Positions 26,393-33,758 of a stretch of 35,943 nt of DNA are shown piece by piece. The notes under the pieces were generated by a model. That model was not told the origin of the DNA. It did no database searches and saw nothing but the letters and a program-made list of their open reading frames with translations. The stretch lies in NCBI GenBank assembly GCA_947453645.1, contig CANGHG010000006.1, forward strand, positions 1 through 35,943. The letters are read 5' to 3'. This stretch comes from Comamonadaceae bacterium (GTDB lineage Bacteria; Pseudomonadota; Gammaproteobacteria; Burkholderiales; Burkholderiaceae_C). Made by a program: the position numbers and the translations under genes. Numbering within the stretch: the stretch's first letter is position 1; every line of letters starts with the position of its first letter.

Positions 26393-27559
26393 TTACTGAC
26401 GAGCCGCGTGCACATCGGCGGGCTGCACCAATTGGCCAGTTTTGTTCGACCAGTTGTTTTTGGTGAAGCTGATCACAGCAGCGATTTCAGTGTCGCTGAG
26501 TTGCTTCCAAGATGGCATGGCCAGGTTGTTTTGACCATTGAGCAACACTTTGATTTGCTTGGTTTTGTCGGCGTCGAGCACCACGGCAGCGCCATCCAAA
26601 GGTTTGATGGGGCCCATGCCTTTGCCGTTGGCTTGGTGACAAGCTTGGCAATTGGCGGTGTAGATCTTCTCGCCTTTTTGGGTCAATTCAGCCAAGGTCC
26701 ACACCTTGCTGGGGTCGTCTTGCTTGGCCGCCAGTTTTTTGTTTTGGTCAGCCACCCAAGCGGTGTAGTCTTCTGCACTCACCACTTTCACGTGGATGGG
26801 CATGTAAGCGTGCTCTTTGCCACACAACTCTTGGCATTGGCCGTGGAAGTCGCCGGTTTTCTCAGCGCGGAACCAGGTGTCACGCACAAAGCCGGGGATC
26901 GCGTCTTGCTTGATGCCAAAAGAGTTGACCGCGAATGAGTGAATCACGTCGTTGGAAGTGGTGATGATGCGGATTTTTTTGCCAACGGGTACCACCAGGG
27001 GGTTGTCCACTTTCAACAAGTAGTCGTCTGTGGGTTCGGGCTTGCCGCTGTCCGACATGGCGCGCTGTTGAGCGTCCAAGCTGGAGATGAAACCAATGCC
27101 TTCACCTTCACCTTTGATGTAGTCGTAACCCCAACGCCATTGGTAGCCAGTGGCCTTGATGGTGAGGTCTGCATTGGAAGTGTCTTTGCTGGCAACCACG
27201 GCTTTGGTGGCGGGCAATGCCATCAAGATCACGATGATGAAAGGCACGATGGTCCATGCGATTTCAACTTTGACCGATTCGTGAAAGTTGGCGGGCTGAT
27301 GACCCACGGATTTGCGGTGTTTCCAAATGGAATAGAACATCACGCCAAAAACGGCCACGAAAATCACCGTACAGACGATCAACATGAACCAATGCAGCCA
27401 AACTTGCTCTTCGGCCACCTTGGTGACGGGGGGGTGCAAATTCAGTTGGTTGACCGCAGGGCCGCCCGGCAAATCGTTCACAGCCCAAGCTGCGGTCGCA
27501 CCGAAGGCAAACAAGGCCAAGCACGCTGTTTCCAATTTTTTGTAAATGTTGTTCATCAT
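26393..27559 (-). CDS. ctaC: Cytochrome c oxidase subunit II with fused cytochrome c domain
   Basis: This 388-residue subunit has a signal peptide, two membrane helices (about residues 56-76 and 101-121) and the CuA domain. The CuA ligands are all visible: H207, C242, E244, C246, H250 and M253 (CQELCGKEHAYM). A C-terminal class I cytochrome c follows, with heme site CQACH at residues 304-308 and a likely methionine ligand in NLAMPSW. The fusion gives the subunit its own electron entry heme (caa3-like). It is first in the operon, preceded by an 87-bp gap with a candidate extended -10 promoter. Confidence 0.97.
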   Translation of the reverse strand: MMNNIYKKLETACLALFAFGATAAWAVNDLPGGPAVNQLNLHPPVTKVAEEQVWLHWFMLIVCTVIFVAVFGVMFYSIWKHRKSVGHQPANFHESVKVEIAWTIVPFIIVILMALPATKAVVASKDTSNADLTIKATGYQWRWGYDYIKGEGEGIGFISSLDAQQRAMSDSGKPEPTDDYLLKVDNPLVVPVGKKIRIITTSNDVIHSFAVNSFGIKQDAIPGFVRDTWFRAEKTGDFHGQCQELCGKEHAYMPIHVKVVSAEDYTAWVADQNKKLAAKQDDPSKVWTLAELTQKGEKIYTANCQACHQANGKGMGPIKPLDGAAVVLDADKTKQIKVLLNGQNNLAMPSWKQLSDTEIAAVISFTKNNWSNKTGQLVQPADVHAARQ

Positions 27560-27604
27560 GGTTGTGTAGATTCAACAGAAAAAGTCTAGCCGCTAAACCG
27601 TGGA

Positions 27605-27613
27605 ATTGTAGCA
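27605..27613 (-). promoter_or_regulatory. Candidate extended -10 promoter for the ctaC operon
   Basis: Read on the minus strand this is TGCTACAAT, a TGn-extended -10 box, about 45 bases before the ctaC start. No convincing -35 at 16-18 bases was found, which is tolerated by extended -10 promoters. It is the best candidate in the 27560-27646 gap. Confidence 0.42.
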
Positions 27614-27646
27614 ACCAAAGTTTGAGAGACGCCTGACAAGAAGCTT

Positions 27647-28561
27647 TCAACTTGTGGATTTGACCAGCATGGCTTTCATGTCCTGCAGGCTGACCTCTGT
27701 TTGGGGTTTCACGGGGGTGCGGCGCTGGGCCTTGAAAGCATGGCCGTAGACCACCTCGAAAGTCAATGCCAATCGGCCCCCGTGCGCGGCTGAGGACAGT
27801 TGATGCGCCAGCGCCTGATGCAATTGGGATAGCCAGCGTCGACCTCGAAGACCCGCAAACCGCTGGGGGCTTAAATTGCGACCCAAGCTGCGCAAATCTT
27901 GCAAAAGTTCTTGTGGCGAAGCGTAGGTCAGGGTGATGCGCTCCATGTCCATGATGGGAGAGGCAAACCCCGCTTGTAACAACATGTCGCCCCAGTCGTG
28001 CATGTCCGTGAAGGCATGGTGGGGCGCATCCCAACCCAAATCAGCATAAACCTGCCGCAATTCAACCAAGCTGTCGGGGCCTAAACAGGAAAACATGACA
28101 AAGCCCTGGTCGTTCAGGCTGTTGGCCCATTGCTGCATCCAATGCTGGGGTTGGGCTTGCAAGTGCAAGCCCATATTGGACCAAAGCATGTCTGCGGGTT
28201 CGCCCACTTGCAGCGCAAAACGGCGATGGGGCGCAAGCCAGCGACGCCACCAAGGCTGCTTCAGGGCTTTGGCGGCCCACCGTAAATCAGCCTCCATGGC
28301 TTGAATCACGCTGCTTTGAGCCTGGGAATAGCGCTGTTCAAGCAAGGCCTGAGAAGCCAAGCCGCCAACAAGGGCTTCCCAATTCACCCAATGATGAACT
28401 GCCTGGCGAATCAGGGGCAGGCGCGAGGCCATGCGTTGGGCCACCTCGTTGTGCAACCAGGGCGGCCCTTGGCGGCGGAGTTTGCCACCCAGATGCAGCG
28501 CGGCCACTGGGTCCAGCGGTGGCAAGGGTTCACCGGCATCTGGTGAATGGTTCGCACTCAT
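27647..28561 (-). CDS. BioC-like methyltransferase homologue with degenerate SAM motif
   Basis: This 304-residue protein resembles BioC-type methyltransferases by its later segments: DMLWSNMGLHLQ, FSCLGPDSLVELRQVYADLGW, FTDMHDWGDMLLQAGFASPIMDME, and LRSLGRNLSPQRFAGLRGR near the C-terminus. BioC masks malonyl-ACP by methylation to start biotin synthesis. The usual glycine-rich SAM motif I is absent: the corresponding stretch (about residues 57-70) reads HHWVNWEALVGGLA. The protein may bind cofactor differently or have lost activity. No other bio gene is in the window. It is divergent from comF with 29 bases between starts. Confidence 0.78.
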   Translation of the reverse strand: MSANHSPDAGEPLPPLDPVAALHLGGKLRRQGPPWLHNEVAQRMASRLPLIRQAVHHWVNWEALVGGLASQALLEQRYSQAQSSVIQAMEADLRWAAKALKQPWWRRWLAPHRRFALQVGEPADMLWSNMGLHLQAQPQHWMQQWANSLNDQGFVMFSCLGPDSLVELRQVYADLGWDAPHHAFTDMHDWGDMLLQAGFASPIMDMERITLTYASPQELLQDLRSLGRNLSPQRFAGLRGRRWLSQLHQALAHQLSSAAHGGRLALTFEVVYGHAFKAQRRTPVKPQTEVSLQDMKAMLVKSTS

Positions 28562-28590
28562 AAGCTTGGTTTGTTTTTTACATTGCAGAC

Positions 28591-29322
28591 ATGCAACTCA
28601 TGGCCAAAGCATACCGAAGCCTCAGCCTCAGGACTTTGCCGAGTCTGTGCCGCATTTGCGAGCAATGGAATTCAGCAGCCATTTGCAATGCTTGCCGCAG
28701 ACTGCACATCCGCCAACAAGCGCGCTGTTGTCGCTGCGCCCTGCCCAGCAACACCGTCGTTTGTGCCGAATGTGAAAGTCATCCCCCACTTTGGCAACGC
28801 TGCGCTGCGGCCTTGCCCTACGCCGAGCCTTGGCGCAGTCTCATTGCGGACTACAAGTTCAATGGACACCTGGGGTTGGTGCGCTTTTGGGGCGAGTGCT
28901 TGCGCCAACGGGCGGCTGAAATGGGCATGCTCGAGCAGGTTGAGCTTGTCGTGCCCGTACCCTTGTCGCAGGCGCGATTACGAGAGCGGGGGTTCAACCA
29001 ATCGCTGATCTTGGCCAAGGCCTTGACTCATCCGCAGGTGCTGCCCGAGGGCCTGCTTCGGCTCAGAGACACCCAGCCCCAAGCCAACTTGCCGCGCCAA
29101 GAACGTCTGAACAACTTGGCCCACGCCATCGCTTGCAACCCCCGCCACGTGCAAGATTTTCAACAACGCCATGTGCTGCTGGTGGACGACGTCATGACCA
29201 CGGGCAGCACCTTGCAAGCTTGCACCCAGGCTTTGCTGCAAGTGGGCGTGCAGCAAGTGCATGTGTTGGTACTGGCCCGAGCCGACGGTCGTCAAGCGCC
29301 ACAATCAGACCCTGCCCACTGA
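28591..29322 (+). CDS. ComF family phosphoribosyltransferase-like protein
   Basis: ComF-family proteins are needed for DNA uptake in competent bacteria, and the GntX relatives for gluconate or DNA use. The 243-residue protein has an N-terminal cysteine-rich zinc-ribbon-like part (CRICEQ, CNACRR, CCRC, CAEC). The body is a type I phosphoribosyltransferase fold, with YKFNGHLGLVRFWGE, VPVPLSQARLRERGFNQ and the PRPP loop VLLVDDVMTTGST. No good ribosome-binding site precedes the ATG, and a second ATG nine bases on is an alternative. trmL follows after 8 bases. Confidence 0.92.
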   Translation: MQLMAKAYRSLSLRTLPSLCRICEQWNSAAICNACRRLHIRQQARCCRCALPSNTVVCAECESHPPLWQRCAAALPYAEPWRSLIADYKFNGHLGLVRFWGECLRQRAAEMGMLEQVELVVPVPLSQARLRERGFNQSLILAKALTHPQVLPEGLLRLRDTQPQANLPRQERLNNLAHAIACNPRHVQDFQQRHVLLVDDVMTTGSTLQACTQALLQVGVQQVHVLVLARADGRQAPQSDPAH

Positions 29323-29330
29323 CCACGCCC

Positions 29331-29801
29331 ATGTTCAACATCGTCCTTGTTCACCCTGAAATACCGCCCAACACGGGCAACGTCATCCGCCTGGCGGCCA
29401 ACACGGGTTGCGCCCTGCACCTCATTGAACCCCTGGGTTTTTCCATGGAAGACAAGCAAATGCGCCGCGCGGGTTTGGACTACCGGGAGTACGCCACGGT
29501 GAAGCGGCACCCCAGTTGGGCCGAATTTGTTAGCCTAGAGCGGCCAGCGCTTGACCGCTGCTTTGCACTCACCACCCACGGCCAACAGTCGCCTTACGGC
29601 TTGCAGTTTCAAGCTGGCGACTGGTTGGTGTTTGGCTCTGAAACCAGCGGTTTGCCCGCCGATGTGCGCGCTTTTTTCCCAGAGCTACAAAAAATGCGCC
29701 TGCCCATGCTGGAGGGGCAGCGCAGCTTGAATTTGTCCAACGCCGTGGCCATCACGGTGTATGAAGCCTGGCGGCAACTCGGCTTTGCACCGCCGCCCTG
29801 A
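29331..29801 (+). CDS. trmL: tRNA (cytidine(34)-2'-O)-methyltransferase TrmL
   Basis: TrmL methylates the wobble ribose of tRNA-Leu isoacceptors. It is a 156-residue SPOUT enzyme, the normal compact size, starting MFNIVLVHPEIPPNTGNVIRL. The trefoil-knot motifs are visible: PNTGNVIRLAANTGC, LVFGSETSGLP, and LNLSNAVAITVYEAWRQ. The larger frame upstream overlaps comF and is not used. It lies 8 bases after comF and faces the MaoC gene with only 20 bases between stops. Confidence 0.96.
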   Translation: MFNIVLVHPEIPPNTGNVIRLAANTGCALHLIEPLGFSMEDKQMRRAGLDYREYATVKRHPSWAEFVSLERPALDRCFALTTHGQQSPYGLQFQAGDWLVFGSETSGLPADVRAFFPELQKMRLPMLEGQRSLNLSNAVAITVYEAWRQLGFAPPP

Positions 29802-29821
29802 ACCTCGCTTTATGTCTCGCT

Positions 29822-30280
29822 TTAAGCGTATTGGCGAACCAGCGACTCGGCGATGCAAACGGGCTTGTCAGCGCCCTCGCACTCCACCGTGACACGCCAA
29901 GTCATCTGAACCCCTTCGGGCTCAATGGGCTCGCAAGCCAACAGGTGCATGTGCCCTCGCAAGCGACTGCCCACAGGCACAGGGGCGGTGAAGCGCACCT
30001 TGTTCAAACCGTAATTGATGCCCATGCGGGTTTGCTTGACCTCAAAGGCCGTGGCAAACATGGCGGGAAGCAAGGACAGCGTGAGAAAACCATGGGCAAT
30101 GGGAGTGCCAAAGGGCCCGGCTTTTGCTTTCTCAGCGTCGGTGTGAATCCACTGGTGGTCCAAGGTAGCCTGGGCAAACTGGTTGATTTGCGCCTGGCTG
30201 ATGGTCAGCCAATCACTCACCGCTACGTCCTGGCCCACATGCGCCGCCACATCGGCAAAGCTGTCAAATGTTTTTTTCAT
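29822..30280 (-). CDS. MaoC family (R)-specific enoyl-CoA hydratase-like protein
   Basis: This 152-residue single hot-dog domain has the R-hydratase motif: the catalytic Asp/His pair lies in DHQWIHTDAEKA followed by PFGTPIAHGFLTLSL. It also has the NYGLNKVRF strand seen in PhaJ/NodN-type proteins. Such enzymes hydrate trans-2-enoyl-CoA to (R)-3-hydroxyacyl-CoA, linking beta-oxidation to polyhydroxyalkanoate synthesis or serving other acyl-CoA pathways. Substrate length cannot be read here. It is transcribed divergently from the ferredoxin-NADP reductase across a 116-bp gap and stands alone on its strand. Confidence 0.92.
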   Translation of the reverse strand: MKKTFDSFADVAAHVGQDVAVSDWLTISQAQINQFAQATLDHQWIHTDAEKAKAGPFGTPIAHGFLTLSLLPAMFATAFEVKQTRMGINYGLNKVRFTAPVPVGSRLRGHMHLLACEPIEPEGVQMTWRVTVECEGADKPVCIAESLVRQYA

Positions 30281-30396
30281 GGGGGCAAATGTCGTTCAAA
30301 GACTGGCCAGCGTCAATCCTGCGGGGGACAGTTGGGCCAGGAAAGGGTTCTGGCCTCACCTAAAATCGGGGTTTTCACTTAAACCAAAGCCCCGCC

Positions 30397-31170
30397 ATGA
30401 GCGCTTTTCACGAAGAAACCGTTTTGACCGTCCACCACTGGACCGACCGCCTGTTCAGCTTCACCACCACCCGGGACCAGGCGCTGCGGTTTTCCAACGG
30501 CCACTTCACCATGATTGGCCTCAAAGTGAATGACAAGCCCTTGCTGCGTGCCTACAGCATCGTCAGTGCCAACTACGAAGAGCACCTCGAATTCCTGAGC
30601 ATCAAGGTGCAAGACGGCCCCCTCACCTCACGGCTGCAGCACATCCAGGTGGGCGACAAAATCATCGTGGGCCGCAAGCCCACGGGCACCTTGTTGATCG
30701 ACTATTTGCTGCCTGGCAAAAACCTCTATCTATTAGGCACAGGCACGGGCATGGCTCCTTATATGAGCATCGTCCGCGACCCCGAAACCTACGAGCGCTT
30801 TGAAAAAGTGATTTTGGTGCACGGTGTGCGCGAAGTGAAAGAACTGGCCTACCACGACTACCTCACGCAAGAACTGCCCCAGCACGAGCTCTTGGGCGAG
30901 ATGGTCAGCGCCCAAATGCTGTACTACCCCACGGTCACCCGCGAGCCTTTTCGCAACCAAGGGCGCATCAACGACTTGGTGGAGAGTGGCAAGTTGTTTG
31001 CCGACTTGGGCTTGCCCAACTTGAACCCCGAAACTGACCGCGTCATGCTGTGTGGCAGCCCGCAAATGCTGAAAAGCCTGAAAACCTTGTTGGAAGAACG
31101 TCACTTCAAAGAAGGCAACACCACCACCCCAGGTGACTTTGTGGTTGAGCGGGCGTTTGTGGAGCAGTGA
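30397..31170 (+). CDS. fpr: Ferredoxin-NADP(+) reductase
   Basis: This bacterial-type Fpr (257 residues) is an FAD enzyme that exchanges electrons between NADP(H) and ferredoxin or flavodoxin. Motifs seen are the FAD-binding RAYSIVSANYEEHLEF, VGRKPTGTLLIDYLLPG, the NADP-binding LLGTGTGMAPYMSIVRD, and MLCGSPQMLKSL. The C-terminus FVVERAFVEQ aligns with the ERAFVEK end of subclass I bacterial enzymes, but with Gln replacing the last Lys. The YfhL-type ferredoxin at 10320-10583 is a possible but unproven partner. It is the last G+C-rich housekeeping gene before the catabolic cluster. Confidence 0.95.
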   Translation: MSAFHEETVLTVHHWTDRLFSFTTTRDQALRFSNGHFTMIGLKVNDKPLLRAYSIVSANYEEHLEFLSIKVQDGPLTSRLQHIQVGDKIIVGRKPTGTLLIDYLLPGKNLYLLGTGTGMAPYMSIVRDPETYERFEKVILVHGVREVKELAYHDYLTQELPQHELLGEMVSAQMLYYPTVTREPFRNQGRINDLVESGKLFADLGLPNLNPETDRVMLCGSPQMLKSLKTLLEERHFKEGNTTTPGDFVVERAFVEQ

Positions 31171-31172
31171 AG

Positions 31173-31209
31173 TGGTTTGAACCTGGTTCAATGCTGAACA
31201 GGTAAACCA
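31173..31209. repeat. Imperfect hairpin at the fpr/pcaJ convergent junction
   Basis: TGGTTT, ACCT and GTTCA (31173-31190) pair with TGAAC, AGGT and AAACCA (31195-31209) around loop ATGC: 15 base pairs with two small bulges. It overlaps the pcaJ stop. There is no T tract on either side, so it is not a classic terminator; it may slow polymerase or protect 3' ends. Confidence 0.5.
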
Positions 31210-31832
31210 ATCAACTGTTCAAGTTCAGGCAGCGACAGACCTGGTACCAGATCGATCAGCCTCAAGCCAGCGGGTGTGCACTCAAGGGTTGCCAAATCCG
31301 AATAAATTCTTTTGACACAGCCAATGGCCGTCAAGGGGTAAGCGCAGTTTGGAACCACTTTGCTTTCGCCATTCTTGGTTAACAAATCCATCATGACCCA
31401 TGTTTGCTTGGCACCGATGGCCAAATCCATCGCACCGCCAACTGCAGGGATGGAACCTGGTTCGCCCGTACTCCAATTGGCCAAATCACCAGTGGCCGAG
31501 ACTTGGAATGCGCCCAACACGCAAATGTCGAGATGCCCACCGCGCATCATGGCAAAGCTGTCGGCGTGGTGGAAAAAAGATCCGCCCGCCAAAAGACTCA
31601 CCGGTTGTTTGCCTGCATTGATGAGGTCAAAGTCCTCTTGCGCTTTGGCAGGTGCAGGGCCCATGCCCAAAATGCCATTTTCACTGTGCAACACCACTTC
31701 AGCATCTTTGGGAATGTGGTTGGCAACCAGAGTGGGCTGGCCAATGCCCAGGTTGACATAGGCTCCATCGAAAATGTCTTGCGCCACTCGCTTGGCGAGT
31801 TCGTCCTTGCTGCGTTTTTGGTAAGTGTTCAT
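31188..31832 (-). CDS. pcaJ: 3-oxoadipate CoA-transferase subunit B-like
   Basis: This is the beta subunit of a family I CoA-transferase, 214 residues from MNTYQKRSKDELAKRVA. The catalytic glutamate sits in the SENG motif (VVLHSENGILGMGP). NLGIGQPTLVANHI, GGSFFHHADSFAMMRGG and CVLGAFQVSATGDLANWSTG are typical of PcaJ/ScoB. Together with PcaI it would move CoA from succinyl-CoA to 3-oxoadipate, but the same fold acts on other 3-oxo acids, so the substrate is inferred from the adjacent ring-cleavage dioxygenase. A codon 33 bases further upstream overlaps pcaI and is a less likely start. Confidence 0.9.
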   Translation of the reverse strand: MNTYQKRSKDELAKRVAQDIFDGAYVNLGIGQPTLVANHIPKDAEVVLHSENGILGMGPAPAKAQEDFDLINAGKQPVSLLAGGSFFHHADSFAMMRGGHLDICVLGAFQVSATGDLANWSTGEPGSIPAVGGAMDLAIGAKQTWVMMDLLTKNGESKVVPNCAYPLTAIGCVKRIYSDLATLECTPAGLRLIDLVPGLSLPELEQLIGLPVQH

Positions 31833-31845
31833 GGGTAATGACGGT

Positions 31846-32559
31846 TTATACGGCTTTGAAACCACCGCCCTTGGTGGCTACGTGGTCAATTTTGACTATC
31901 TTGGACACATGGATGCCAGGTGTCACCACTGTTTCAGGGTCGATGGCACCCACAGGCACGATGTCATGAACCGTGGCCACGGTCCACCTCGCTGCTGTGG
32001 CCATCACTGGCCCAAAATTGCGAGCAGCTTTCCTGTATAGCAAGTTCCCCCAGCGATCACCCAGCTCAGCCTTGATCAGCGCCACATCACCATGTATGGG
32101 GTACTCCAGCACGTGGTTTTTACCGTTGATCACACGCGTTTCCTTGGGGCTGCCGTCTTGGTTTTTAGCCAATTCAGTACCAAACCCTGTAGGTGTGAAG
32201 AAAGCGCCAATGCCAGCGCCAGCCGCACGCAATCGTTCAGCCAAATTGCCCTGGGGAACCAGTTCCAACTCGATTTTTTTGGAGCGGTACAGTTCATCGA
32301 ACACATGGGAATCTGTTTGCCTTGGGAAGCTGCAAATGATTTTGTTCACACGTCCTGTTTTCAGCAGAGCAGCAAGACCTGTGTCACCATTGCCAGCGTT
32401 GTTATTGACCACCGTCAAGTCACGAGCACCTTGCGCGATCAATCCCTCAATGAGTTCGTTCGGAATGCCTGCAGTGCCAAACCCGCCGATCAGCACAGTC
32501 GAGCCATCCTTGATTGGGGCTAGCGCTTCTTGAATAGAAATTGCAATTTTGTTAATCAT
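31846..32559 (-). CDS. pcaI: 3-oxoadipate CoA-transferase subunit A-like
   Basis: This is the alpha subunit of the same family I CoA-transferase, 237 residues. The signature VLIGGFGTAGIPNELIEGL near the N-terminus, the NNAGNGDTGLAALL stretch and the ERLRAAGAGIGAFFTPTGFGTELA block are diagnostic. A strong GAGGTG lies about 6 bases before the ATG. pcaJ begins 13 bases downstream; the two subunits act as a heterodimer or heterotetramer. The gene lies 27 bases after the intradiol dioxygenase gene, supporting a shared pathway that ends at acetyl-CoA and succinyl-CoA. Confidence 0.92.
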   Translation of the reverse strand: MINKIAISIQEALAPIKDGSTVLIGGFGTAGIPNELIEGLIAQGARDLTVVNNNAGNGDTGLAALLKTGRVNKIICSFPRQTDSHVFDELYRSKKIELELVPQGNLAERLRAAGAGIGAFFTPTGFGTELAKNQDGSPKETRVINGKNHVLEYPIHGDVALIKAELGDRWGNLLYRKAARNFGPVMATAARWTVATVHDIVPVGAIDPETVVTPGIHVSKIVKIDHVATKGGGFKAV

Positions 32560-32586
32560 TTTTCACCTCAAACGTCGAATCAAGGT

Positions 32587-33408
32587 TCAACTTGATGCAT
32601 TCAAAACAAAATCAAAATTCAATATCGTCATGCCATCTTTGCCAGCAATCCAATCGGCAATGAGTGAATCCTTCACGCCAAAGACAGGATCGGATTGCAA
32701 GTGGGGATCGCCTTTCTTGAATACATGGGTGATCAGCGTTTCATAGCCATCGGCCTTGATCATGAAGTGAAGGTGCGCTGGTCTCCATGGAGATCTTTTC
32801 GTGGCCTCCAGCAGGGTGCCAACAGGACCATCCATGGGAATGGGATAGGCCTCAGCCACAATGGATTTGAAATTGAACGTACCGTCCGCCCTGCTGTGCA
32901 ACACGCCTCGTGCTTGAGCATGTTTCAAGTGGTCCTTTTGAACATCGTAAAAACCTTCATCATCTGCTTGCCACACGTCAATGACGGCATTTGAAATGGG
33001 TTGCCCATCGCTGTTTTTCACTGTGCCTTGAACCACACAGGCTTTTCCACTCGCGCCATTTGAAACATCGTCGCCATTTTCATAATGAGGCGCATCGTGA
33101 ACGTAAAAGGGTCCAAAGACCGTTGACTCGGTGCATGCTTTTGGCCTGTCATTGTTCATGCTCACGGTCAACATCGACAAACCTAAAACATCGCTGAGCA
33201 AAATGAATTCTTGACGTTTGTCATCACACTTCTGGCCCACAGCCGTTAGGAATTCCAAGCCTCGGAACCATTCAGCTTCTGTCAATTGGACGTCTTGCGC
33301 AAAAGCATGCAAATGCTTGACCAAGGAAGTCAGGATGTGTTTGAGACGGGGATCTTGGGTCTGAGAAAAACTTTCAACCGCAGATGCAGTCACGGGATGG
33401 ATGTTCAT
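32587..33408 (-). CDS. Intradiol ring-cleavage dioxygenase, probably hydroxyquinol 1,2-dioxygenase
   Basis: This Fe(III) enzyme opens a catechol-type ring between two hydroxyls. The 273-residue protein has the N-terminal helical dimerisation domain (residues about 20-95) and the beta-sandwich core. Four iron ligands can be placed: Tyr in DDEGFYDVQ, Tyr in EAYPIPMDGPVG, and two His in WRPAHLHFMI. The STVFGPFYVHDAP segment and overall layout look closer to hydroxyquinol 1,2-dioxygenases than to catechol enzymes, but substrate choice by eye is uncertain. Hydroxyquinol cleavage gives maleylacetate, which needs a reductase not present in this window before the CoA-transferase can act. It overlaps the Dabb gene by ATGA. 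Confidence 0.85.
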   Translation of the reverse strand: MNIHPVTASAVESFSQTQDPRLKHILTSLVKHLHAFAQDVQLTEAEWFRGLEFLTAVGQKCDDKRQEFILLSDVLGLSMLTVSMNNDRPKACTESTVFGPFYVHDAPHYENGDDVSNGASGKACVVQGTVKNSDGQPISNAVIDVWQADDEGFYDVQKDHLKHAQARGVLHSRADGTFNFKSIVAEAYPIPMDGPVGTLLEATKRSPWRPAHLHFMIKADGYETLITHVFKKGDPHLQSDPVFGVKDSLIADWIAGKDGMTILNFDFVLNASS

Positions 33409-33758
33409 ATCGCTTCTTTCAATGAAGGTGATTCGTCAAGGTCTATTTCAAAGTCAAGCTGACCACGGTCGAGTCGCATCGGTCCAACCAATCGTTTGAT
33501 GTCCAGGTGCATGGGGTGAGTCTGATAGGACTCCAAAAATGCAACTGCTTTGAAAACCATGTACACGGAAACATCCCATGCATCAGGATGGTCAATGCAA
33601 TTTTGACCGACTTCAAGCTTCAACAAACCTTCAACCTCGTTTTTCATGGCCTGAAAGGCTTCAATGATTTTGTTGGCCTGCGTTTTTTTAACCTCGACAG
33701 TGTTGCCATTCAACTTCCAAAATACCAAGTGGACGATGGGATTTGCTTGAGCCATCAT
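33405..33758 (-). CDS. Dabb (stress-responsive A/B barrel) domain protein
   Basis: This 117-residue dimeric ferredoxin-fold protein matches the Dabb family: IVHLVFWKLNG at the start, a helix with KIIEAFQAMKNEVEGLLKLEVGQN, WDVSVYMVFKAVAFLESYQTHPMHLDIKRLV at the end. Some members are enzymes (plant olivetolic acid cyclase), while most are uncharacterised. The start is the ATG that overlaps the livM stop (ATGA), and the end overlaps the dioxygenase start (ATGA). This tight coupling on both sides implies that it works in the same catabolic route, perhaps on the ring-cleavage substrate or product. That is inference from position. Confidence 0.88.
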   Translation of the reverse strand: MMAQANPIVHLVFWKLNGNTVEVKKTQANKIIEAFQAMKNEVEGLLKLEVGQNCIDHPDAWDVSVYMVFKAVAFLESYQTHPMHLDIKRLVGPMRLDRGQLDFEIDLDESPSLKEAI

